Assembly (NCBI GenBank): GCA_018873245.2 | Contig: JAEMBT020000009.1 | Coordinates: 372,001-436,000 of the forward strand | Direction of reading: 5' to 3' | DNA length: 64,000 nucleotides | From: Archegozetes longisetosus | Lineage: Eukaryota; Arthropoda; Arachnida; Sarcoptiformes; Trhypochthoniidae | Shown: positions 9,681-22,100 of the stretch, in pieces | How the letters are laid out: every line of letters begins with the position of its first letter | Numbering within the stretch: position 1 is the first letter of the stretch | Program-made: the position numbers and the translations under genes | Notes under the pieces: generated by a model | Databases searched by the model: none | The model's input: only the letters and a program-made list of their open reading frames with translations | Told to the model about the DNA's origin: nothing

Positions 9681-11796
9681 ATGCACAACATAATTATAGC
9701 TTCAGTCTCATTGTTATTGTTGGTTCCATTGATATCTGGACAAAATGGAACTGAATTGTTGGAATATGCCGTAAAACAATATAAAAGATTGAGTAAAAGT
9801 CATATTCCATTGAACCATTATCCAATCGAAGGCCATCCGACATCAACTCAATGGAGGACCACAACAGCCAAGGGATGGACTGCAGGTTTCTATCCTGGAA
9901 TATTATGGCATCTCTACAACTATACCGGTGACCAAGAGTGGAAACAATTAGCTATCAATGCAACTGATGGCTTATATGAGGATCAGTTTCTAACTAGCAG
10001 TCATGACATTGGATTCATGATTATGTGCTCATATGGAAATGGATATGAGTTCACAAAAAATTCTAATTATCCTGAGATTATAGAAACTGCCGCTTCATCC
10101 CTAGCTCAAAGGTTTAATTGTAAGTTTATTGCAATTCTCAATGTTTTACTATATTATAATTTACTCAGGTGTCAGTTTGTGCATTATTCACTTTGAAAGA
10201 CGTCATAAGTAGTAAAAATAACTGAAAACTTGTTAAGCAATTTTGTCCTTCTTTTTAAAATGCCTTTAGTGCTTTTATTTTGAACTTTAGTTAAATGTTT
10301 CTCTCGTTTTAATATTCAGGATGTTAACAAAGTGTAAAAGATTTAGTTTAACATTGGCCTAGTTATGGATGGATTCATTTTTGAATAACTTTTGATTCTT
10401 ATAGCTTTTGATGAGAACCTGTTTTGGTTAAGTTTGAATCAAATCTGTTGATATTTAGTTTTTCTCATTAATTTGGCCCATAAATTAACTTAAGCTGCTA
10501 GAAATTTGCTAGATATTATACTTGCGGATTGTGAAACTGTGAGGAAACCGTTTGAGATCTTTCAAATTTTTTTTAATAATTTTTCAACCCAAGAGTTTAT
10601 ACCGCGAAAAATATATGGTTAGAAAAATGTTTCTCATTTACATTCACAAAAATAACTTGACTCTTTGTGATAACATGTAAAAATAATTTTTTGAAACTTT
10701 CTTTTATTAGTGATCCATCATCATTATGCTTATTCTTTTTGAACCTGTATATAGTCCGTGATATTTACTCGAAAAAATTTTAGAAAATCTCGAACTGATT
10801 TTACACATTAAATACTTGAATTTTTAAACTTTAAGAACTGTTTGTATCTTTGAGATCCGATCTGAAAATCATAAGTATAAGGATGTAACATTGTTATTTT
10901 GAAGAGTCTTTCCATACAAACAACATAATAGAACTTAGTTTCTCAGGGAAGTGTTTGTGGGACTGCCGATTCCCTCTGTACTTTTCTCCTTTAATAAGGC
11001 TTTTAGGTTTTCAGGAAAAATTAATTCTAAAAAATTCAATCTAATTTTTCAAACTTGGATAAATGTTTCAATCTTGATAGCATTGATTGGTTGCACGCGA
11101 TCATGGAATAGTCATACTCCTGAAGACTTCTTAGTAATAGTCGATAATATGATGAATTTGGAGCTATTTTTCAAGGCTTGGAAAATCAGCGGAAATGAGA
11201 CCTACTATGATATGGCAGTTTCTCACGCCAACAAAACTATTAAAGAACATTTGCGTCAAGATTATAGCAGTTTTCATGTGGTCGAATTCAATGAAACAAC
11301 TGGTCAAGTAATTCGTAAGCGAACAGCACAAGGATATGCCGACTGGTCGTGTTGGTCGCGAGGACAGGCATGGCTTATATCAGGGTTCACTACAGCTTAT
11401 CGTTACACAAGACTAGACCACTTCCTCAAGACAGCCGAAGGCGTGTCCAAGTATTATATCGATCATTTACCTGAAGACAGTATTCCGTATTGGGATTTCG
11501 ATGTTCCTCATGACAGCAATCATACATATATTCCTCGCGACACGTCTTCGGCCGCAATCGCCGCTTCAGGACTGTTAGAGCTGTACGAGTACACTAAAAA
11601 TGAATTATATTCCTCTACTGCTCGCAAAATAATAAACTCATTATTTTCACCTAAATATCGCGCTGATGGTAAACACAACTATAAGATCCCTGCGCTCTTT
11701 GTTAACGGAACCACTGCTTACAAGAATCACGATTTCGATACTTCTATAATATACGGAGATTACTATTTCACTAAATCTATTCGTTATTTTCTTTGA
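9681..11796 (+). CDS. Secreted GH88 unsaturated glucuronyl hydrolase
   Basis: Two exons, 9681-10119 and 11081-11796, joined in phase 1 across a 961-bp intron (384 aa, usual length for GH88). Residues 1-20 form a signal peptide (MHNIIIASVSLLLLVPLISG), so the enzyme should be exported. GH88 enzymes hydrolyse unsaturated glucuronyl residues left at the non-reducing end of oligosaccharides by polysaccharide lyases, by hydrating the C4-C5 double bond. Both acidic catalytic positions of the family are present: Asp109 in SSHDIGF and Asp168 in VDNMMNLELFF, spaced like Asp88/Asp149 of the Bacillus enzyme. The SCWSRGQAW (236-244), DTSSAAIAASGLLEL and GDYYF motifs are also kept. AATAAA is at 11893-11898. 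The family is mainly bacterial and fungal, so an ancient horizontal transfer followed by gain of an intron and signal peptide is inferred. I start at 9681 because the only upstream in-frame option is a TTG. Confidence 0.94.
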
Positions 11797-12835
11797 TTCG
11801 AATGATTTCCTAATTTAGCAATGAATCAGTTTTGTTAAACCAATCAATAAGTTTAATATATAAAATATGAAAATAACTTGAACTTTTGATTAAATAAAAG
11901 TTAAAACACATGTAATGAATGCGAGATATTAATTGTTTTACTATTACTTATAATTTTTGTGATTCTCGTCTTACTTCATTTTTACTTAATAGTTGTACAT
12001 ATCCTTTGTATCATTAAACGAATGATTGCAAAATCTTACCATAAAATTAGATATTAAAATGACAACAACTTTTAAAGGTTACGAAACGTAAAATGAACAT
12101 TAATATTTAATATTACACAATTGAGAGATTATCCTTGAAAATGTTTTTTTCCGTGAAAATCTATGACATTATGATAGGATTGATGCAATTTAGGATCTAT
12201 TTCTATGCTTAACGACAACCCTAGTTCAAGTACGTTGTATAAGTGTTTACCATGTAGATAAATTACTGTAATTACAGTCAGTTTTACTAACTATACTTAT
12301 TCTACTAACTAAATAAGTAGAAATGAATATTCATTTAATTGGGCAGTTTTGTTTAATTTGCCCAAAAAATTTCTAATCAAATATTGATTGAAACAGAATT
12401 TCTATTCACTCACCACTACAGATGAATCAATAGGAGAATCAATTTGAATTTGAATTGTAACTTAGACTCTAATTATTTTTTGTTGAATCAAGATTCCTAT
12501 AAAACAGAAACTGTTTCCAAAAGTTTGGAGTTTGTCTTCAATAAATAATTGAGAAAATATTAGTACATTGACGAGAACATAGACCAGGCTTCCAGGAATC
12601 ACAATATATGAAGTTTGTAGAAAATTTGATTTCTACGTTTATTCAAATGCTTTCATACTTATTGTAATAAAAGATACTAACCATTAGAACAAAGCTTTTA
12701 GCTAATTGTTTCAATCATTTTTCTAATTATATTTACTTTTAATTTTGAAATGAGAAATGTTTAATATAAGTAAAGCAATATCGGTCAAATATTTTCGATT
12801 TAATTTAATCGAATAGTTATTCAATTTTTAGGGTA
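11797..12835. other. Intergenic, no gene seen
   Basis: Contains the GH88 poly(A) signal and otherwise AT-rich unique-looking sequence. TTTTTAG just before 12831 could be a 3' splice site, suggesting that copy 3 of the cysteine-rich family has a non-coding 5' exon somewhere here, but I could not place one. Confidence 0.4.
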
Positions 12836-13393
12836 ATGATGAAGACTATCGGCAATGTTCTTGTTTTAATATTAATGGCTGTCATCTGTACGACTGAAGC
12901 TGGTGATAAGGACTTCTACAACAAAGCTAGTGAAATTCTTTGCAAGAATGACGGAAAAAGTATCACTGACGCTCAAATCGCTAATATAAAGACCAACTGC
13001 AAAGTTCCGGATATCAAAGTAAATAATTATTGAAATTGTTGAAAAATATCTTGATTTGACTCTTAGTATGATTTATAATAATTTTGTAATTGGCATTAAA
13101 TAGAAAGGTGATCCAATTTCAAAATGTACAAAAAAGGACAAACTCACTGATCGTCAACAATTACAAGCTTTTTGTGATCCAAAAGTTATGGCTTGTGTTA
13201 ATGAACCTCAAAATATGCCCACAACACCAGCTGGTTCTGCAACAATTTCTCCTCAAATTATAGAGAAACTTCAGAACGATTTATTGGTAAGTTGTGCTTA
13301 AAGTTTACATCATTTCGTAGACAGTTAAGCAATAATCACATTATTTTTTTTGCTTAGGATTGTATCAAAAAGGAAACTGGATCTTCGAAATAA
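12836..13393 (+). CDS. Small secreted cysteine-rich protein, copy 3
   Basis: Exons 12836-13018, 13104-13286 and 13358-13393 (133 aa), introns phase 0, the same architecture as the copies at 3402 and 7506. A signal peptide (to about CTTEAG) precedes the six family cysteines: EILCK, TNCK, SKCTK, AFCD, MACVN and DCIKK. The KLTDRQQLQAFC block is nearest to copy 2. A Pro/Thr-rich linker (MPTTPAGS) lies between C5 and the C-terminal segment. AATAAA is at 13518-13523. An acceptor-like TTTTTAG ends 5 bp before the ATG, so a 5' UTR intron is possible. The GH88 gene lies between this copy and copy 2. Confidence 0.86.
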
Positions 13394-14095
13394 ACTTTGA
13401 AATTCCTGATAACTGGATTGATACATATGAATCTGAATGCCAAATCAACTATTTCTTCCTTTTCTCACTATTGAAAACATATTGTAATTTATTGTTTATC
13501 TAACTATAATAGATCAAAATAAATTAGTCGATAGTTTTCAGAATATGTAATCAATCGCTTTAGCTTTCATTTTAACTTTTAAAAACAGACTGTTTCATTG
13601 CAATCTCTAAACATTAACAAATCCTTCCCTTTGTTAATTGTAGAAAGCCTGATTAAGTAAAAGTTCCACAAATAACAGTAAAAAGTCTTACACAATGCAA
13701 TGTTTATTAAGTCAATTTTTCTTCAGCCAAAATAAAGGTAAATTATAAGTTGAAGTTTACAAGTTATAAGTCAATTTACGCTACAAGCGGCAAACATCAC
13801 CTAAAATACCGCTCCAACAGAGCGATTACCACATCTTTGATTGAATAGAAATAAAGCTGAATTCAAAGATAAATAAGCTATCAATTTGGATATTGCAACA
13901 ATACGTACTATCAAAATTGGTTTTACACTTAGGAGATTTGATCAGTAAGAGTTTTAATTAATTCAAACTTAAATCAATAATAAAAAATTTTATTCCAAAG
14001 TAGAGTTTCTTTAGTTATCTTCCAGAATATAAATTAATGTTTACTCAATAGAAATATTTATTAACGAAAATAACTTAAGCTTAAAAGTTATAAAC

Positions 14096-15027
14096 TTAAT
14101 GATATTCATGAGGTGGTGGATAAAAAGGTTGCTTAGCTTCACGATAAACAGAGCCGTGATTGTAGCCACCATTCAGATGTCTTACCCGATCCAATTCATG
14201 CCATCCGTGGCCGGAATGACTAAAAAGTTTTTAAATAATTTTTATACAAGTCTTTGAAAACCAAACTTAGAAAACATGATAAATACCGTCCGCGTCCTCC
14301 ATAGTTGTCGAAATTATTTTCATCGAACTGTCTGTTGCCATAATGTGCTCCATTATCCATATTTCTATACTTGGTCAGATGTCCAGAATTGGCTGCATGT
14401 GCTTTCTTAATAGCCAGCTCTCTATCCCACGACAGATCCTTATGGCGTTCGTTTCCTCTATCTCTAGACCATAAACTTTTATCGTCGTATTCCTTAAAAA
14501 AGTGAAATCTAAATGTTTGAAACTTTCTACAAAACATTTGCTGCATTGAAATGTTATTTCAAACTTCATAGTTTCCAGTTCGGAGCCCGTCGTTATGCTT
14601 GTCATGAAAGCCTTTGTGAACATCCATATAATGTTGTTTATAGCCATGATTTCCATATTTATCGTATTCGCTATTATGACTTCCACCACCATTTTCCCAT
14701 AGTTTGTCGAAATTGTCCCAATGATCATGTCCTAAACATTTCCATCATTTTGATTACTTATTTATTTGCAAAGTATTAACCAAAATTGGTTTGATTGGAA
14801 ACAGTTTAGTTTAAATGAATAACATAATCACCTGAATTGTGGCTATCATAATGATGAGAAGGAAGAGGATGCGAGGCATCTGTTTGCAAATCCTTCAAAA
14901 TATTCAACACTTTCTTACTCTCTCCCGCAAACTTCTGTTGATCACAATGTATTTGATGACATTTTAACAAATAAATAACAATGAGTAAGTTAAACAATTT
15001 GAAGCAAGACATAACTGACGAGCTCAT
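14096..15027 (-). CDS. Secreted His/Gly/Asp/Tyr-rich protein
   Basis: Four exons on the minus strand: 14832-15027, 14565-14731, 14287-14492 and 14096-14219 (230 aa); junction phases 1, 0 and 2 all agree. The N terminus carries a signal peptide (MSCFKLFNLLIVIYLLKCHQ from the alternative ATG at 15012; I start at 15027). The mature chain is rich in His, Gly, Asp, Asn and Tyr (for example HDHWDNFDKLWENGG, HYMDVHKGFHDKHNDG and RHSGHGWHELDR) and ends FYPPPHEYH. Secreted His/Gly-rich proteins of this look occur in arthropods, often tied to cuticle or metal binding, but I cannot name the family. The middle segment SWDRELAIKKAHAANSGHL is less repetitive and may be a small folded part. AATAAA (minus) is at 14057-14062. 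Confidence 0.82.
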
Positions 15028-16018
15028 TAGTTCATACAAAGAAGTCAAGCTAATAATCAATTATATTTGATATAAGTGAAAGCAAAAGCGTTTTTACTCC
15101 TGAGACGTGGACAATAAAGACCTTTAAACTGCTTTAATGTTAAGCCTAAGGAAAGACTTGCTTATGTAGGAGATTTCATCTCTAATTATAGACACTTTCG
15201 TTTTCATTTTCAGTTCAAACCCACTTTTTATCTTAATTGATCAAAACATTTCTTAGGTTATCACTTGCTTTAGTCACTTGTATGATATGACTTTAAATAA
15301 TTGAAATTAACAGATAGGTTTCATTATCTCAAAACATTGTCTCACGTCCATATCATAGATTCAATTTTTGAAAAAGGGTTAATTTGAAAATTTGCGGAAC
15401 TTATGTATCCAACACTAATTCTTAATTATTATTAAATTAAAAAGTCAACTATTGTTCGATTAGCCAACATTAATATAGTGTAAGCTAAGAGTAGCAATTT
15501 TTGATAATATCATATATCCTGATCAAATAATAACACAATCTTAATTGTATAATTCATAAAATCGTTGATTATTTTATAGGACATCTATAGAACAGCGGAA
15601 TGTATATTTTGGAGACAATCTGTTTCTTATTGGATCACTTCCACAATTTGTATTCAAATTGAATTATTGTTACGAAAAAATGATGCTGTATTTGTAAAAC
15701 AGACACATTTTTCGTAGAATACTGAGATATCATGGTTATGATTGGTTTATAATGGTTATCATAAGAGGTGGAGCAGGAACTCTTATTAATCGAACTTCAA
15801 ATTTTCAAATCATTTCGTAATTAAAACTTACAGCGCAATCAAAACGTGGTCTTAATTTTGAATTTGAACTGAACTAAATGTGTAATCTGAATAAGGGTAG
15901 AAAGTGCAATTTTCTTATTTTAAAGTTTATCATTGAAGTAGAAAAATGTTCGCAACTTTCACGCATCAACTCTTTTCTAATCAATTAAATCGTTAAAAAT
16001 TGAAGGTTTAGTAAATAA
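15028..16018. other. Intergenic, no gene seen
   Basis: Separates the His-rich gene from the 3' end of RECK. AT-rich, with no exon-like reading frames on either strand. Confidence 0.5.
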
Positions 16019-16138
16019 TTATTTATTATAAAAAAGTGTTTTAAATATAATATACAATAGTAAAGTAAAAAATCTCTTAAATATACATCTTTTAAACTAT
16101 CAAAAATTTTTTCTTTAATTAATGCCTCAATTTTTAGT

Positions 16139-19100
16139 TTAGTATTTGAACGAACAAGAAATCAAAATACTCAATATGACTAGAATTAAGGAATTTTGAG
16201 CAGAGTGACCAAAATTATTCGACTTAATAGGTTTTGTGTCTATTATTTCTCCTCTTATTAGAAGAGATAAGGGAAATTGTAAACTAATAACTGGCGATTG
16301 ATTATTAATGAGTGTCACAATTCGTGCTAATTCTTGATGACATTGTTGTAGATGTGCTTCAGTGGGAGATATAGTAATTGGTTTTATTATGACAATTATA
16401 TATCCATCTATTTGTAAGTAGCTGAATAACTGACAACCGAACAGTTGAAGTAAATCTCGCAACGATTTCGCTAATTCTTCAACAGTTACTGAATAATCGA
16501 GTTTGATGTCATTGTAATCGTTGTTATTCAAATTGAAATAGTTTTTGTTGTACATCACTTTTGCGATTGAACCACAAATCGGACAACAATTATGTGGTAA
16601 TCGTTGTTCGAAAGGATACGGACATTTCGGTTGATTTTGACATTTAATACCAACACAAATAGAGGTGTGATTGCAATGAGAATAGTAGTCAACGGGAACT
16701 AAATGTGATAGCGACACACACTCAGATTCATACGTTATGCCATTCAGTCCACACACAGGACCAGAATGTGAACAATACAACTATCGAAGCAAAAATGATA
16801 AATTAGTTATGAGACTGAGGCTTTTGCAAATTAAATTTTGCTTTTGTCATCACTCAAGTCATTTATGTTGAACAACAATAAGCAAAGGCTATTAAGCATT
16901 GTATAAGATAGTGCGCGGCATTGACAGTTTGGTATTGTTGTCCAATATAACTTCTATTAGTTAAGTCAATTAAATATGGATAAAAGCATGAGATCTGAAC
17001 AATAATTTGATAGCTTACCAGACACTTTCCGTTGTAAGCAAACTTTTGTTCTTTTTTGAAGAGCCAACACAAGTTTTGATGACTGATTCCATACGTATCA
17101 CAGACAGGATTATTATTGCCTAATAATTGGCAATCAATTTGATTTGAAATACATTCATACTGCGCACAATCAGTTGATAATAGGCATATTTGATGCTTTT
17201 TAACGCATCTAATAATGATAAATTAGGTTCAATACAAGTGAATTATTTAGGCATCAATTTTAACGAGGAGTCAAATACCTTTGATTTTCATTACACTGCT
17301 GACAGTCATCTTTTAGATCACATCTTCCCTCTAAGTATTGTTGATGAGAGAATCCATTGCACTGCGCGTAACAATAATTAGGAAATGTCTGACCATTGTT
17401 TGCGCAAACCGGTGAAAATTGTTGCGAGCATTTGGTTATGCACTCACTAAATGAAATATTATTATAATTTTCGATCCATTTCTACAGATATAATTACCTA
17501 TGAATGCAATGCATGATTCCATTATAACAAATACACTGCTGACTGTTTACAGTTAATTGCGTTAAATGAGGTATGTTTTTGTTATTAACTAAACAATCGC
17601 TGTGCTGACTATGTCTGCAAAATAGTTGACAGTCAGTTAATTGTGCATTCATTCCACATCGACAATAATGGTGACAATGAGAATGATCGGGAATCTTAAC
17701 TATTGCACCAGCTTTTACCAGAAAAGGTGACATTTCTCCTAAACAGTTCGATGATAAATCAATAGTTGTTTAGTATTATTTAGTGCTCTAAAACTGATAA
17801 CTATTTATTCACTCATATTATAAACTTTGAAGACCATAAATATCTATAGAATGACTACATTAGTGATCTTAGAGCTAAATTGTGGTAGAAGTAAAGCACG
17901 TAAAAGTCTTACCTAATCGACAGGCCGGAACACATCTAAATGGTAGACACTGATCATTAACGCAGTTATTGTTAATAATACATAATTGATTAGATGAGCA
18001 TGGATTAGGATTACAAGCGTTAATCAATAGGTCCTTGCGATCGACTTTTTCTATTTGATTGCTCTTTGAATTTAGGAAAGTTTTTATATCAATGCACTGC
18101 TTCGAATTGTTCGTTGAAATTAAGTCACATATTGTTGATGCAGATAATAAAGAGGAGGGAATGCGATTAGAGTCTATGCATTCACTTATTATTTCAATAC
18201 ATGTAGATCTGTAACAAAAAAAACAATTTGGTATTTAAAGAATGTGGGAATAGTTTATTAGACAATCTTTAGAAAAAACCTGCAAATATTGTTGTGATGG
18301 TTGTGATCTATACAAGGTTTTATATGGATACTACAGGCAATTGTTTTCCAAACTTCTGGATTACAATTCGCAACGTTTTTCACTGGGATTTCTATTATAT
18401 TGAAATTTATAACTCCTTTCATCCAAGAGTCAAAATCTTCTTTTGCTGCGAAATCAGATTTTGCGTCACATTTGCGAAAGAGTTGATTCGGTCTATCATT
18501 AAACGCATCGCAAAATTGCAATCCTTGACATCCCAATTGACAAATATCTTCGACATCGTCGAGACATTGAATTAAATTTGATTCTTGAGGTGAATATTGA
18601 CAAATGCGATCGAATTGATGCCAATTTTCTAGCCACTGGTCACTCCATGTCTGAAAGTATGAATTTATTATCAATGAAGGAGTTGTACTTCTTTTCAAAA
18701 TCTTGAGTTAAACGAGTTTTAAAGTGACTGAAGCTTTTTGATTTATAGAAAGAAGATGGCAATATATCATCTGAATCTGAATATAATATTTTATACGATA
18801 AGAATACAGCAGAAGCAATAATTACCTTCCTATAAACTACTGGGAAAAATCATTCCAATCATACTAAAGTGAAGCAATATATTCTTGAAATACTACAAAA
18901 TAGACAAATATTTCTTGTTTGGACACATATGTTCTTTATAACCTTGTTCAGAAACAGATACAGTAGGCATAGACGCAGTGCTAGGAAAATAGTGGTATCT
19001 GTAGTTCAAACATACGCAACAAAATCAAAGCTATGGAAAACACATCGCAAGCTCTCAGTTTGAATTTGATAAATACTTTCAAAATAAAAAGATGAAAAAT

Positions 19101-22100
19101 TCGATCAGGAATTGAGATAAAGTAGGTGAATAAGAAGCAAAAACTCGAAAGAAAAATATGTCTTTAGAAGAAGCTTATTTTGTACTCAAAATCAGTTTTA
19201 ATCCATTTGAATGAAGTGAATGATTGACTGAATCTCACTAAAAGATACAAACAAAAAATGTTTAGAAAACCTGTCAATTCTTTCATAATGAGTGATTAAT
19301 CGAATGAAATTTCTGCTTTAAACATGAATTCAAGTATTGATTTGAACTAAAATAAATTTAAGAAAATAACGAATGTAGACAAACCTTTTCGCACAAGTTT
19401 CTACATGTTTCGCTTTTTGCTTTCCAACAACACATCAATTTAGCCGAATCCATACCAAAACGATAAGAACTAACTATAGATAGTTCTGTTGATTGCCTTC
19501 TTTCACTTGATTTCTTCTTATTTTTATTATTACCATTTATATTATGATTTTTATTTTGATTCCCCAACTCTTTCATCTTATTGTTTGTTCCAATAGATTT
19601 TGAAAGTGATAGAAAGCACTGCCAGAGGCGGTCCTGTTTGTAAGTAATGTATCATGAAGTCAGTTTAAAAAGATTTTTCAATTTATATTTCAAACAAAAA
19701 TCCAATTTCATTCTTCGCTTTTTTTGTCATGAGATTCAACAATAATTTGTCGCTTTCTATTTCAAAAAAAGTTTTAATAACAAGCTTTTGGCTTCAAATA
19801 TGAACAAAAATAATTACAAAAATTGTTCTAAATATTGCTCTGAAAGATAAGTTATCAAAGTTTAGATAAAGATATATTTGGCTTAGATCGACAACTGATT
19901 GGCTATGAGAAGCACTCAAAAGTGAAATACAGTATAAGCCAATAGAAATTCAAAACCAATTTGAATTAAGGCCAAGTAATTGACAATAAAATGCTTTCAT
20001 ATGATTTAAATAACTTATACTTTCAGATAATTCTGTTCAGTATTTTGAAATAGGTTATGCAATCCAGATATGAATATTTCGAACAATTTTAAATCTCATT
20101 TAAGAAGTAACTATGCGCCAGATATCTTGGAGTTCCAAAAATCTTTAAAGTCATTTTTTGAGTTCATTTAATGAGTAAAGTGTTCGACAAAATGCATAGT
20201 TTCGCAAACGAGAAGTCTTTTGAGCTCGAAAACTGATTCAGTTTTATTCTTGATTCTAGATTTGATTCTTACTTTCAAAATAAAAAATTTACTGAGATAT
20301 TTCACAAACTTCCTAACACAAAGCATACATTTCTTTGAAAATTTCACTTACAATATGTTCTCGAATAGAAAAAAGTTGTTCTAAGTTGTATCTCTACTTT
20401 AGGTTATTCATTCTTTGATCGGATCTAAATGTTCGTAATATTGAAAGAACAAAACAGCTTTAATCAAATGAAGTCAAATAGTTTATTTGTTGCCAAATAG
20501 TTCTTACTTTTGATGAAAAAATAATCAAAAATCAGTCTTATTTCTAAATCAAATTGTTATATGCTAATGTGCTAAGAGCACATAGAAAATTAACTGTTAA
20601 ACGCAGTAAAGGGTTTAGTAAGGATTACCGGAACTCGAAGCCGGACTCATTCGGTTAGTGATGGTATTCATATGCGCCTCATTTCAAGACTATGAGTTTT
20701 AAAGGAGCAATCATTCAATTTTATAAAGGACAACTAGAAAACTTGTTATAACCTTGAAAAAGATTGTGTTCACATTGTTATGATTGGTGATCAATTCTTA
20801 ACGCTTACTAGCAGCCAGATTTCTATGAAATCCAGATTCTGAATTAGATTCTCATATATCCGGTCAAATATGTCAAGATTAATATCTCATAAGTATGAAA
20901 GCTAAAAATGAATAAAATCTGACTGGTGCTTTATCCATTCATCAAAAGATTAATTTAGTAAATACTTTTGACGAAAGAATACTCACATAATAACAGTTTA
21001 ATTTTGTTAAATAGTCAAATAATTGAAACAAACACTCAAACATTTTTGAGCCTTTGTTGATATTACATCAATAAAATAATTTGAAAACATTTTCAGATAA
21101 CATTTTAGGTCTTATGCGCTTTAAGAAGCAAAACGTTTTAAGCAAAGTTTTTAGCGTATAAGCCATTATTTGAGTTTATTTAGAAAAAAAAGAAGCTTAA
21201 CCTAGGCAAAACAACAAATATAACTACAAAACTAAATCTCTTCTTACTTTTAGTTTAATGATTTCACGTTTTCATTCTATTGAGTAGAAGTGTTTCTGTG
21301 TTTCCATACATTTTTAAAACTATTATTACTTAGAAATGATTCATATTCTACTTCTATATTAATCATTTTGAAAACTTTAAATATTAAGCTCAAATTTCTC
21401 AATTGTTCGCAATGTGTCAGTTGAAAAACTTGTAAATAAAAAAGTCTTAACGATGGAAACTATGAGTTTCCGCTATGACTTTACATTGTGATCATCTTCT
21501 GAGGGGTAAGAATTAGAACTTTATTCTGTTATTCTATCTATAGCTACTTTCTATTCTACAAAAATATTTCACAAAAGATCACTTGAATTTGTCTAAAAAG
21601 TGAAATATGATTTTGATTGTAAGACGCTCTTTAAGATTGTATCAGATCTTCGAATGACTTAAGTTATTCTTAAGATGGTATAATTTATTTGAGTCACTTT
21701 CTTCTACAATAATCATAACTTCAGATTAAGTGCACTTTCCTTTTTCACAGTTCAATGCTATTCAGAACCCTTTACGTATTTTACTATTGGCTTAAGATGG
21801 ATCATTTTTTTAAGATAGATCATTTTTTCTTACAGCAAGATTAAGCTGAAACATATTTTTGAACTTTAATTATTTATAGCAATCGTAAAATTTTGATGAC
21901 TCTATTTTAACTTAAGTAAAATCAAAATGAACTCACATTAGGTGATGGATCGATAGCGAACGGAAGTCCACAGACAGCTACCAAAGCGTCGACGATATGC
22001 TGATTGGTTTTTATAGTTTGCAATATTTGTCTGCATGACTGACTACAACCCAAATCAGAAGTTTTATTGCAGCAGTGAGTTACTACAATTAAATTAATAA

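Noticed and set aside
3402..13393. Similarity of the cysteine-rich family to tick microplusin-type antimicrobial proteins
   Set aside because: Both have six cysteines and are small and secreted, but the spacing is different, so homology is not supported.
14375..14779. Overlapping frames across the His-rich gene on both strands
   Set aside because: They run through an intron and conflict with the phase-consistent four-exon model on the minus strand.
20600..20700. Possible tRNA or other RNA gene in a GC-richer block of a RECK intron
   Set aside because: No cloverleaf arms or T-loop motif could be built; no tRNA was supported anywhere in the window by eye.
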